NCBI RefSeq assembly: GCF_020080835.1
Contig: NC_058167.1
Coordinates: forward strand, 10,448,957 to 10,512,956
Direction of reading: 5' to 3'
From: Cotesia glomerata
Taxonomy: Eukaryota > Arthropoda > Insecta > Hymenoptera > Braconidae
Length of the DNA: 64,000 bases
The stretch's first letter is position 1. Every line of letters starts with the position of its first letter. Shown in pieces: positions 11,281 through 22,200 of this stretch. The notes under the pieces were generated by a model, which searched no databases, had not been told where the DNA came from, and saw only the letters and a program-made list of their open reading frames with translations. A program made the translations under genes and the position numbers.

Positions 11281-11555
11281 CACGGAAAAAAGAAAACTCG
11301 AAAAATTACAGTATATAATGCAACCTGGCGCTTCGTGATGAAAACTGGAAAAATTACAGTATCAAATGTAATTATTACAGATTTTATAAGAATTACATTG
11401 TAGAATGTAATATTTACATTGAAAGCTCTGAATATTAAATTAAAAAATTGAATTTAGAAAAATGTTATTTTAAACTGTAATTTTTCTAGTTTTGATTACG
11501 ACGGGACCGATTTTATATTTTATACTGTCATTTTTCGAGTTTTCTTTTTTCCGTG
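11281..11555. mobile_element. MITE with CACGGAAAAAAGAAAACTCG TIR
   Basis: The left end, CACGGAAAAAAGAAAACTCG and onward, is mirrored by CGAGTTTTCTTTTTTCCGTG at 11536-11555, giving about 35 bp of near-perfect TIR. The interior has repeats of AAAAATTACAGTAT and its complement. It is 275 bp with no ORF. Its CACGG-type terminus resembles that of element B. Confidence 0.65.
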
Positions 11556-11617
11556 TGGTCAGCAACATTGCGGCAATTTTACATAATGACCGGCTGCTTA
11601 GAAAAAATCAATTTCTT

Positions 11618-12245
11618 ACACAGAAAAAAAAATTAACTTGAATCAAGTAAATAATTTACGCTAAAAAGCTCAAAAAAATTTTTTTTAATTAAAGTTTTTC
11701 ATATTCTTCAAAAAAAAAAAAAAAAAAAATAGATACTCTAAAATTAATGTCTAAAAATAAATTTTAATGAAAAATAAAACGATCTATTGTTTTTTACTTT
11801 CAAATTGAAAATTTTATTTTCTTAATTTATATTTATAGTAAAAAAAAATTGAAGTAAGTTAATTTTTTAATAAAAAGAAAAATGACCCGCATTTAATAAA
11901 TAACTACACAGAAAAAAAAATAACTTGAATCAAGTAAATAATTTTGAAAAATTTTATCTTCTTAATTTGAGCAGAAAAATTCTTAGACTGAGAAATTTTT
12001 CTTGGTTTAAGAAAATTTTATTTGATTCAAGAATTTTCCGTCTTGATCCAAAACAATTAAACTCTTCAATATTATTTTCTTGATTCAAGAATTTTTGTCT
12101 TGATTCAAGTTAATTTTTTTTTATGTGTACACAGAAAAAAAAGTACTACTCTTTAGAAAATTTTCTTGTCACAAGAATATATATTCTTGATAATTTTCAA
12201 GAATATATTTTCTTGTCTTAAGAATTGATCGAATTAATTGAATTA
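11618..12245. repeat. CTTGA-motif foldback repeats (ACACAGAAAAAAAA ends)
   Basis: One or more short elements begin ACACAGAAAAAAAA (11618, 11907, 12128) and end ...TTTTTATGTGTAC. They are filled with alternating TTGAATCAAG, CTTGATTCAAG and AAGAAAATTTTTCTTG. The piece 12128-12245 is nearly repeated at about 20783-20900. They are AT-rich and non-coding. Confidence 0.5.
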
Positions 12246-13777
12246 TTTTTTGTTTAATTCAAGTGAACCTATTCGTTTGTTAATCTATCAAAATTAATGC
12301 CAACATTTTATTATCATGATAGATATTGCACGACTCATGATGCGAAGCATCAGAGAGTGCTTTACGATCGAAAAATTTTTTTCGCCTCATTTTGGCGGCT
12401 ATTTTTATTATTATAGCCTTGTTAGTTCACAGAATCAAGATATTTTGCATACTATTGTCGAGATAATTTAATGGAGATTAATTTCATACTTTTTAAAAAT
12501 TGATTTACTGCAATAGAATTGGAAAAAAACACCAAAATAGGTCAAAAAATTTTCCTGTCCGTCATGTGTGAAACCCGGAAACACTGTAACTTGTGAAAAA
12601 ATCCATTATTTGAGTTAAATTTTTTTTTTTTTTAAATTCTAATCGACGATTGTAGGTCACTGAATGCGAATGATTAATTAATTCAGTGTCGTTTAATTCA
12701 ATTAATAAAAACGAAAACTAAAAGACTGTATATCAATATATATCTATGTAAAATTAATATGGATGGTGATATATCTATATCTATAGATATTATGTACATT
12801 TTATTCCACCAGGGGCGCTTGTGCAGTACATTCCTACTACAGCTGTTTTGTCGGCAATTAATTTTGAACGACTTAAGTTTTTTTTTTTTTTTTTTTTTAT
12901 ATTTCATAATTAAATGAACATTATGAGTCGTGCACTTTTGGATTTTCCAAACTTTTTCTTTTTATTTTGCACGACTCATGTGTTTTTTTTTCGTTATTTA
13001 TTGACAAATAATTGGATAGCTATTTTTTTCAATTAAAAAAATGAATACTATTAAAATAAAACGACTTAAGTTTTTTTTTTTTTTTTTTTCATAATTAAAT
13101 GAGCATTATGAGTCGTGCACTTTTGGATTTTCCAAACTTTTGATATTCTTTTGTCAAAAATCCAAAATTTATTTTAAACAATTCTTGAGCCAAGAAATTT
13201 TTTTCTGGACAAAAAAATTTTTTTTTAGGGTAGTTATAAATACTACGCTGACAGTAATAAATTTTATCTGAAAAATAATACATAAATTTAGGATAAATAA
13301 TTAAGAAATAATTTTAAATGCGCTGCGTCGGCAAAACGTCAGTTTTTATATCAATTTCAGTAAATCAAAAAAAAAAAAAAATGAGATATTAATTGAATTA
13401 TTTAAAAGCTATAAATTTATAAAAAGCTTATTGGAAAAATTTATCTGTCTATTTCTTAATTAAATTTATTTTATATAACCGTAATTGACCTGGGAGCAAT
13501 CGGGCCTCGTTAATTATGAGAATAAAGCAGTCGACAGGTTGAATTTTGTTTATAAAAAAAGGAAATAAGTCAGAACGTAAATCGAGGGCGATTGAACTTA
13601 TACCAAGAGCAAGAGCAAGAGAAAGAGATCCGGTGGGTTGTCAGCTATAAATAATCCCGTAAGAGTCTGTCAGCTTCTCCCTAACTTCAATAATTCACCG
13701 AAGTATAAAGCACCCTCGGCAATTGTGAGCTGATAATTATGATAAAAGTCTCAATTTAGTTTTTACCCTCTTTCCAG
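12246..13777. other. Spacer with duplicated GAGTCGTGCACTTTTGG repeat
   Basis: Contains two adjacent copies (12878-12956 and 13061-13143) of AACGACTTAAG, a T-run, then ATTATGAGTCGTGCACTTTT. This is a relative of the GAGGCGTGCAA dispersed family. A further piece lies near 12326-12365. The remainder is AT-rich. 13560-13777 is less AT-rich and may be the JNK promoter or 5' exon region. Confidence 0.4.
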
Positions 13778-14053
13778 ACAAATCCGGGAGTATCCAGCAT
13801 CCAACATCCAACTGCGCAAGGTGACCAGCTGATACGCTACCGACAGTTACATTTGTCTCGACAAAACGCCGCTTTTCTTGTACAGTAATTACATTGATAC
13901 TAAAGACAACAATCAGACTGGAACGTATCTGGAAAAACATATCGTTTAAATCTTCTGGCAAACAAAGTGGCTAGAAGCGTAAGTCCGTTAGCCAACCAGG
14001 TGTGCTCCAGGTTGGAGTCACAGGTGTCAAAAGAGACACTTGTATCGAGGCGC
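13778..14053 (+). other. Putative 5' UTR part of the first JNK coding exon
   Basis: A strong pyrimidine-rich acceptor (TTTTTACCCTCTTTCCAG, 13760-13777) precedes the first coding exon. The sequence from 13778 is of exon-like composition but has an in-frame stop at 13901-13903 and no in-frame ATG before 14054. It is best read as 5' UTR joined to an upstream non-coding exon that was not confidently placed. Confidence 0.5.
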
Positions 14054-16175
14054 ATGCCTTACCTCGGGCCTGAAATGACAACCCGGCTGTCCGCCATGTT
14101 TTACACGGTCGAGGTCGGGGACACCAAGTTTACTATCCTCAAGCGGTACCAAAATCTCAAGCCCATTGGCTCTGGGGCTCAAGGAATCGTTTGGTAAGAT
14201 TTTTTATAATATTAAAATTAACAGACACTTTTTTCAAATTTTTTTTAACAAAAATTTGTTCCAAAAAATTATTTTTAAAAAATTGCATTTTTTATTTCTA
14301 CAGGACAATTTTTTTTTTTCATAATTTATTTGGGACAAAAATCTGTTAAATTTATTTTCAATTTTTTTTTATTTTTTCTACACAGCTAAAATTTTTTTGG
14401 AAAAAAATGAGCAATGGTGTAATAGAAAATTAATTTAATGAAAATTTTATTTTTGAGCTGAAGAAATAAAAATTTTTCTCTACGTAATATTTTTTGATTT
14501 AGGAAAAATAATTTTTTATAGACAACTTAAGAATTTTTGTCAAAAATTAAACAATTTAGAAAAATTTTTTTCAATAAGAAAATTTTTGTGAAAAAAATTA
14601 TTTTTAAGTTTTTTTTAATTTCTACATGAAATTTTTTTTGTCATAATTTATTTGGGACAAAAATCTGTTAAATTCATTTTCAGTTTTTTTTTTTTTTTCT
14701 ACTTAGAAAAAATTTATTTGGAAAAAAATGAGCAATGGTGTAATAAGAAATTAATTTAATGAAAATTTTATTTTTTAGCTGAAGAAATAAAAATTTTTCT
14801 TTAATTATTTTTTTTGGTAAAAAAAAATTTTTTTGATTTAGAAAAAAATAATTTTTTATAGACAACTTAAGAATTTTTGTCAAAAATTATAAAAATTAAA
14901 CAATTTCTCAAATTTAGAAAAATTTTTTTCAATAAGAAAATTATTTTTTCAGGTAAAAAATAAAATTTTTAAGAAATTAATTTTTTATTACAAAAAAAAT
15001 CTCATATTTAAAAGCTCTAAAAAATTATAAATGCAATTTTTAAAAATAAATTTCTAGACTTAATTTATTTTTTAAGAATAATAAAGTTTTCAAGTGTGCT
15101 ACTTTAAGTGTCATTTTTTTTCTTCATTTTTATAATAAATAGATATTGATAAAATGTCAACAAAGTGACGTTATTATTTTAATTTAATATTATAAAAATT
15201 ATTTATATTATTATTCTTCACACTCTGCCCTTAGAGTATCTTCTGACATTTTATTTTTTTTATTCCAGTGCCGCCTACGACACGGTCACGCAGCAAAATG
15301 TTGCTATTAAGAAACTGTCAAGGCCCTTTCAGAACGTGACACACGCCAAAAGAGCATACAGGGAATTTAAACTTATGAAACTTGTCAATCATAAAAATGT
15401 AACTACATTGTTTTTATTTATATTCATATTATATACTTCATTTAATTATTCATCACTATCTTAATTCACTGTACACTGTACACGGCAGTCGCTTATGTTA
15501 CATATAACCCAAAACTGTCAGAACTAGGGTCCGTTCTCATTTTACTTTTCACTTAATGTGAGTGACTTATTAAAGTCACGAATAATTAAATATTAAATAT
15601 TATTAATTTGACAGAAAAATTTTTAACAATTTAGAGGATTAATTTTTTTAAATTATGACTATTGTGTAATAATAGGTAACAATGAAGTAATAAAAAGAAG
15701 AAATGACAGCTGATAATTTTTTTGAATTTTTAAAATCATTTTTTTTTATAAGTAAAAAAAATTATCAACTCTTTTAATACTAAAGATAGCCGACGTTTTA
15801 ATTTTTTTTGATTAATTAAATTAGAATGAATAAATATTTTTGTAAAAATTGAACTTACAATTTTTGAAGTTTTTCACAAATGAAAATTTTTTAAAAAATT
15901 TTTTTTTGTAATAATTTTTTATAAAAATATAGTAAGCTGACATCCAAAAATTTTTAAGAATTTTTTTTATTGAAAAAATTATTACAAAAAAAAATTGATT
16001 TGTAAAAAATTTGAAAAACTGTGAGTGCAATTTTAAAAAAATATTTTTTAGTCCTAATTTAATAATTTAAAAAAAAATTAAAAACGCCGGGTAAATTATT
16101 ATTATTTTTTTCATTTTTCAATTTAATTTTCATTTACCTATTTGGTAATTTCAATATAATAATAATTGTAATTAC

Positions 16176-16238
<63 letters not shown>

Positions 16239-19200
16239 TATTATTATTATTATTATAATAATTATTATTATTATTAAAATGGTGAAAATTTTCAGATTAT
16301 TGGTCTCTTGAATGCATTTACGCCGCAAAGGTCATTGGATGAATTTCAAGACGTTTACTTGGTAATGGAGCTGATGGACGCAAATCTGTGCCAAGTAATT
16401 CAAATGGATTTGGACCATGAGCGTATGTCCTATCTCCTTTATCAGATGCTCTGTGGCATTAAGCATCTCCATTCAGCCGGTATTATTCACAGAGTACGTG
16501 TCGCTATATTATGCATAACCACATATTTACTCAGTTCAGCCTACAGACTAAACTCTACACTAGATAGAGTTATACACACAGAGCTACCGGGTCTGCTTCT
16601 CATCCGCAGCGGTGGACTTTAGCATGTTTAAATATTTAATCCTCATGTGTGTTTTCCAGGATTTGAAGCCAAGCAATATAGTCGTTAAATCAGACTGCAC
16701 ACTGAAGATTCTAGACTTTGGTCTCGCGCGAACTGCTGGAACGACGTTCATGATGACACCCTATGTTGTCACGCGCTACTACCGAGCACCTGAGGTTATC
16801 CTGGGTATGGGTTACAAGGAGAATGTCGATATTTGGTCTGTCGGATGCATCATGGGTGAGATGATCCGCGGAGGAGTTCTTTTTCCTGGTACTGATCATA
16901 TTGATCAGTGGAATAAAATTATTGGTAAGTTTAATTTTTTATCAGCTGTTTTTGATAAATTTTGCTAGCCGATTTTGAAAAAATTACATTTATAATTTTT
17001 TTTTTGAACAAATACATTTTTATAAAAACAATTCTATCTTTAAAAGTTCTAAATAATTATAAATGCGATTTTTTGAAAATAATTTTCTAGAAATAGTTTA
17101 TTTTCCAAAAGAATTAAGTATTTAATTTCAGAAATCTAATAATTTTTTTAACAAATTAATTTTTACAAAAAAAAACAGTATTTTTAAAAAATTCTATCTT
17201 TAAAAGTTCTAAAAAATTATAAATGCAATTTTTTTTTTTAATAATTTTCTACAACTGGTTTATTTTTCAAAAAAAATTAAATATCTAATTTCAGTGTCAT
17301 AAATATATGATACTGAAATTTAGAGAAATCTTATAATTTTTATAATTTTTTTAACAAATAAATTATCACAATAAAAAAAATTTATTAAAAAAAAATTTCA
17401 TTTTTAAAAGTTCTAAAAAATTATAGATGTAATTTTTTAAAAATAATTTTCTAGAACTAGTGTATTTTTCAATAAAATTAAATATCTAATTTCAGTGTCA
17501 TAAATATGTGATACTGAAATTTAGAGAAATCTGATAATTTTTATAATTTTTTTAACAAATAAATTATCACAGAAAAAAAAATGTATTTTAAAAAAATTCT
17601 GTCTTTAAAAGTTCTAAAAAATTATAAATGCAATTTATTAAAAAAAATTTTTCTACAACTAGTTTATTTTTCAAAAAAATTAAATGAGCATTCAATTCAC
17701 TGTCGTTAAATTATTATTTATAAAAAACTAATATGTGACTGTGTATTTTTTTGTATATCTATCTATATACATCTTATTACAGTATTTTTTTTCCTCGCCT
17801 TAGAATTATGGCGCCATTAAACCATAGCAGAGTTTTCTGCTTTTTATATTTTATTTTAATCAATTTTATTGTAAAAAATGAGATTATGAGGCGTGCAATT
17901 TTAGATTTTCCAAACTTTTTTTACCATATAAATTTTCACATAAAATAATTTATCAAAAAATTCTATCTTTAAAAAATCTAAAAAAACTATAAATAAATTT
18001 TCTAAAACTAGTATATTTTTCAAGAAACGTCAAAAAATTTTCAAGTATCTCCTAATTTAAAAAATAAAATTAAAAAAATATGTACAACTTTCTAAATAAA
18101 CATCTAAACTCTAACAATTTCCAGAGCAACTCGGGACGCCGGCTCAAGAATTCATGCAACGACTGCAGCCAACGGTGAGGAATTACGTAGAGAACAGGCC
18201 TCGATACCCAGGGTATCCTTTCGAGAGGCTATTCCCGGATATTCTGTTTCCCACGGACTCCTCGGAGCACAATAGACTGAAGGGTAAGTTGAAGTTGGGA
18301 ATCAACTCAAGTACTATATGTTATCTCTTCCTCTCTCTCTTTCTATTTATATCTATTATAATACTCGCATTGGAGACTTGTTCCTCTGGTTCCTCTCCGC
18401 TCATATAAAGCACTGAAACTAGGAGCATATATCGAGTGGTTTGAAGCCAACTTTCCATTCCAGCTCCTTCCTAAAAACTCTTACTCTACTTACTCTCTCA
18501 ACGAAATTTCCTGCATCATTTGTTTGCAGCGAGTCAAGCCAGGGACCTGCTCTCGCGCATGCTAGTCATCGATCCCGAACGTCGCATCTCGGTCGATGAC
18601 GCTTTATTGCACAATTACATCAACGTCTGGTACGATGAGGGTGAGGTCAACGCTGTAAGTATTAACGACATGCAATCACTGATAATGAACAAGCATTAAA
18701 AGGACATTTAACACGGTAGATAGTCTGTACTCGACTATCTGCAGATCGTGTACTATGTACTATGTCCTATGTACACAGAAAAAAAAGTTCACTTGAGCCA
18801 GGAAAATTTTTTTCTTCCTAATTATTTTCTTGAGCGAAAAAAAATTTTTTTTTTGACACAAGAAATTTCACTTATTCCAACTAAATTAATTCTTTTGCTT
18901 TAAGAAATACGTATTTTGATCCAAAAAAATTTATTTAAGTCAAGAAAATCTTGTTGTTTTGAGAAAATTCAGCCTCTTGATCCAAAAAATTTAGTTCTTG
19001 ATAGATGTAAATTTTCTTGTCTTGAGAAAATTTCTCTCTTGCTCCAAAAAATTAAATATAAAGATAGATAGTATATTACATACCTAGGCCAGTAAAATAA
19101 GAAAAGTCTCAGATCACATGTAATTGTTGGCCGAGGCGAAGCCGAGGTTGACAAACATGTGATCTGAGGCTTTCTTATTTACTGGCCAAGGTGTGTATAC

Positions 19201-22200
19201 TATTTTTCTGCTCGACGTAGCCGGAATGTGGCAACTTTGTTTAGCGCAGCGGCCAGAAAGTTGCCACTTTCCGGCCAGAGGGCAGAAAAGTACATTTTGC
19301 TCTCCGGGCGGAAAGTGGCAACTTTCGTCCCGCTGCGCTAAACAAAGTTGCCGCTTTCCGACTTCGTCGCGCCCAAAAATAGTATACACTCCACGGGAAG
19401 TAAATAAGAAAGCCTCAGATCACATGTTTGCCAACCTCGGCTTCGCCTCGGCTGACAATTACATGTGATCTGAGACATTTCTACTTTACTTCCCTAGGTG
19501 TGTAATATACTATTTCATTAATATTTTTATTGATTAATATGTCTAATTGGAAGATCAAATAATATTGAATCATTTTTTTTTCATTCAATATGTATAATTG
19601 CACGATAAAATAATATAAAATGGGTATCAAATATTCAAGAGAAAAATTTTCTCCAGGTGAGAATAGTATATTACACACCTAGGGAAGTAAAGTAAGAAAT
19701 GTCTCAGATCACATGTAATTGTCGGCCGAGGCGAAGCCGAGGTTGACAAACATGTGATTTGAGGCTTTCTTATTTACTTCCCGTGGAGTGTATACTATTT
19801 TTTTGTTCGACGAAGGCAGAAAGTGACACTTTCGTTTAGCGCAGCGGGCCGAAAGTTGACGCTTTCTGCCCGTCGAGCAAATAGTATATTACACACCTAG
19901 GGAAGTAAAGTAAGAAATGTCTCAGATCACCTGTAAACGGCGGCCGAGCCGAAGCCGAGGTTGACCAGGATATGATCTGAGGCTTGCTTATTTACTTTCC
20001 GTGGAGTGTATACTATTTTGCTCGACGAAGGCGGAAAGCGGCAACTTTGTTTAGCGCAGCGGGACGAAAGTTGCCACTTTCCGCCCGGAGGGCAAAATTT
20101 TTCTGCCCTCCAGGCGGAAAGTGGCAACTTTCGGCCCGCTGCGCTAAACGAAATTGCCGCTTTCCGCCTCTGTCGGACAGAAAAATAGTATACAAACCTA
20201 TGGCAGGAAAATAATAAATATCTCAGACCACATATATGTCGACCTCGGCTTCGCCTCGGGCAACATATATGTGTTCTGAGACATTTCTCATTTTCTTGCC
20301 ACAGGTGTGTAATATACTATTTTTCTCAGCTGAAATAGGTGGCGCTGCTTCCCTAAAGTATCTAAAAATCTTGATTCAAATAAATAGTACATTACACCCC
20401 TAGGGAAGTAAAGTAAGAAATGTCTCAGATCACATGTAATTGTTGGCCGAGGCGAAGCCGAGGTCAACAAACATGTGATCTGAGGCTTTCTTATTTACTT
20501 CCCGAGGAGTGTATACTATTTTTTTCCTCGACGGAGGCGTAAAGCGGCAACTTCGTTTAGCGTAGCGGGGCTAAAGTTGACGCTTTACGCCCGGAGGGGA
20601 AAAAAATTTATTGTATCAAATATTTATGATAATTTGAATTAAGAAAAAATGACTTCCACCAAGAATAGAATTTAAAGAAAAATTTTTTACTTCGGCCAAC
20701 ATAACTTCGGTTTTCCTTCAGGCACTCGAAAATTTTCATGAGCCAAGAATTTTGTTCTCGTCAAGAAATTTTTCTTTCTTTCTTGAGAAAAAAAAGTACT
20801 ACACTTGAGAAAATTTTCTTGTCATAAGAATATATATTCTTGATAATTTTCAAGAATATATTTTCTTGTCTCAAGAATTAATCTAATTAATCAAATTACT
20901 TTTTATTTAATTCAAGTGAACTTATTAGTTTGTTAATCTATCAAAATTAATATTTTATTACCATGATAGATATTGATATTCTTTTGTCAAAGAACCAAAA
21001 TTTATTTTAAACGATTCTTGAGCCAAGAAATTTTTTTCTGAACTAAAATTTTTTTTTTCTCAGTATACTGTACCTAGTATACACCGATAGAAGGATTTAT
21101 TTGTACCAAAAATATTTGTTAATAGTTAACAAATCATTTATTAGAGACCACTTTATAGTATTCGACTGCCCAATTTCAAAACACAGTAACTAACATTTAA
21201 AAATTTTTCTGATTAAATAAAAGTTTGCCTACCAAATTGATGAAAAATTTGATTTATGAATAGAAAATACTTGAATATAAATATTTTTAAGAAAAAATAC
21301 TTAAAATTAAGGTCAAAAAGTTATAAAAAATACAGCAATATTAAAAAAAAATTAGGTATAAAAATTTTGCAGTTACTGTGTTTTAAAATTGGACAACCGT
21401 TTTAAACAAATATTTCTTAGTATTTAAAATGATTTGTTTGTATTTAATAAATCTGATATTAATTTATTAAATATTAATAAATCTTTTTAAATACTAAGAT
21501 AAAGTACCCAGTAGTTGAACAGGTTTCAAAGTAAAATTTATTTGACCCTACTTTTAATATATAAAGATGAAAATTATTAGTTCAAATTAGTGATTTTTAT
21601 GAAAATGTAAACAATTTTGAATTGATTGAAGCGCAAAATAATGCAGATAATTAATTATTTATATTTTGACAACGTTTTTAAAATAGACTATGAAAGGAGT
21701 AGTAGTTGAACAATCAATTCTGACAAGCTGCAGTAGTTGAACACTCTGGGAGCAGTAGTCGAACTAATAAAATATATGGCAATAGGCACACCAAAAATTT
21801 TCAACGTTTTATTGAAATATCAAAAGAAATATAACATATTATTGAATAATATTCAAAAATAATACTGTGAATATTTAATATGTTCATTTAAAAATGAGAA
21901 ATATTTGTATTTAATTTTTTAATTACATTTTTTATGAATGACAAAGCAAATTTTCAATTATAAATTAAAAAAACTCAATTCAAAACGTTCAATAATTTTT
22001 AACTACACTAATTACACGCTTTATATTAGCTTCACTTGTATGTCAGTTTGTCAGTATGTCAGTATGTCAGTATGTAACTCTCCGTGGGTAATTTGCGCGC
22101 CTGAATATTTTTGATAATCAACAAATAATAGTTTAAAAAAACTAAAAAATCACGCTTTTATAAATAAACCAAACTAAAAAGTAAAAAATAAATAATAGTT

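Noticed and set aside
13967..14053. Extending the JNK protein upstream to 13967
   Set aside because: The codon at 13967 is GTG, not ATG, and the next in-frame ATG is at 14054.
16134..16328. ORF with a poly-isoleucine run
   Set aside because: Translation of the (ATT)n tract antisense to JNK intron 2.
19114..20214. Several overlapping ORFs on both strands with a repeated RQLCLAQRDESCHFPPGGQ-type peptide, also at 7320-7574
   Set aside because: They are translations of the double-hairpin stems. The same peptide on both strands is explained by the palindrome, and there is no start context or conservation beyond the repeat.
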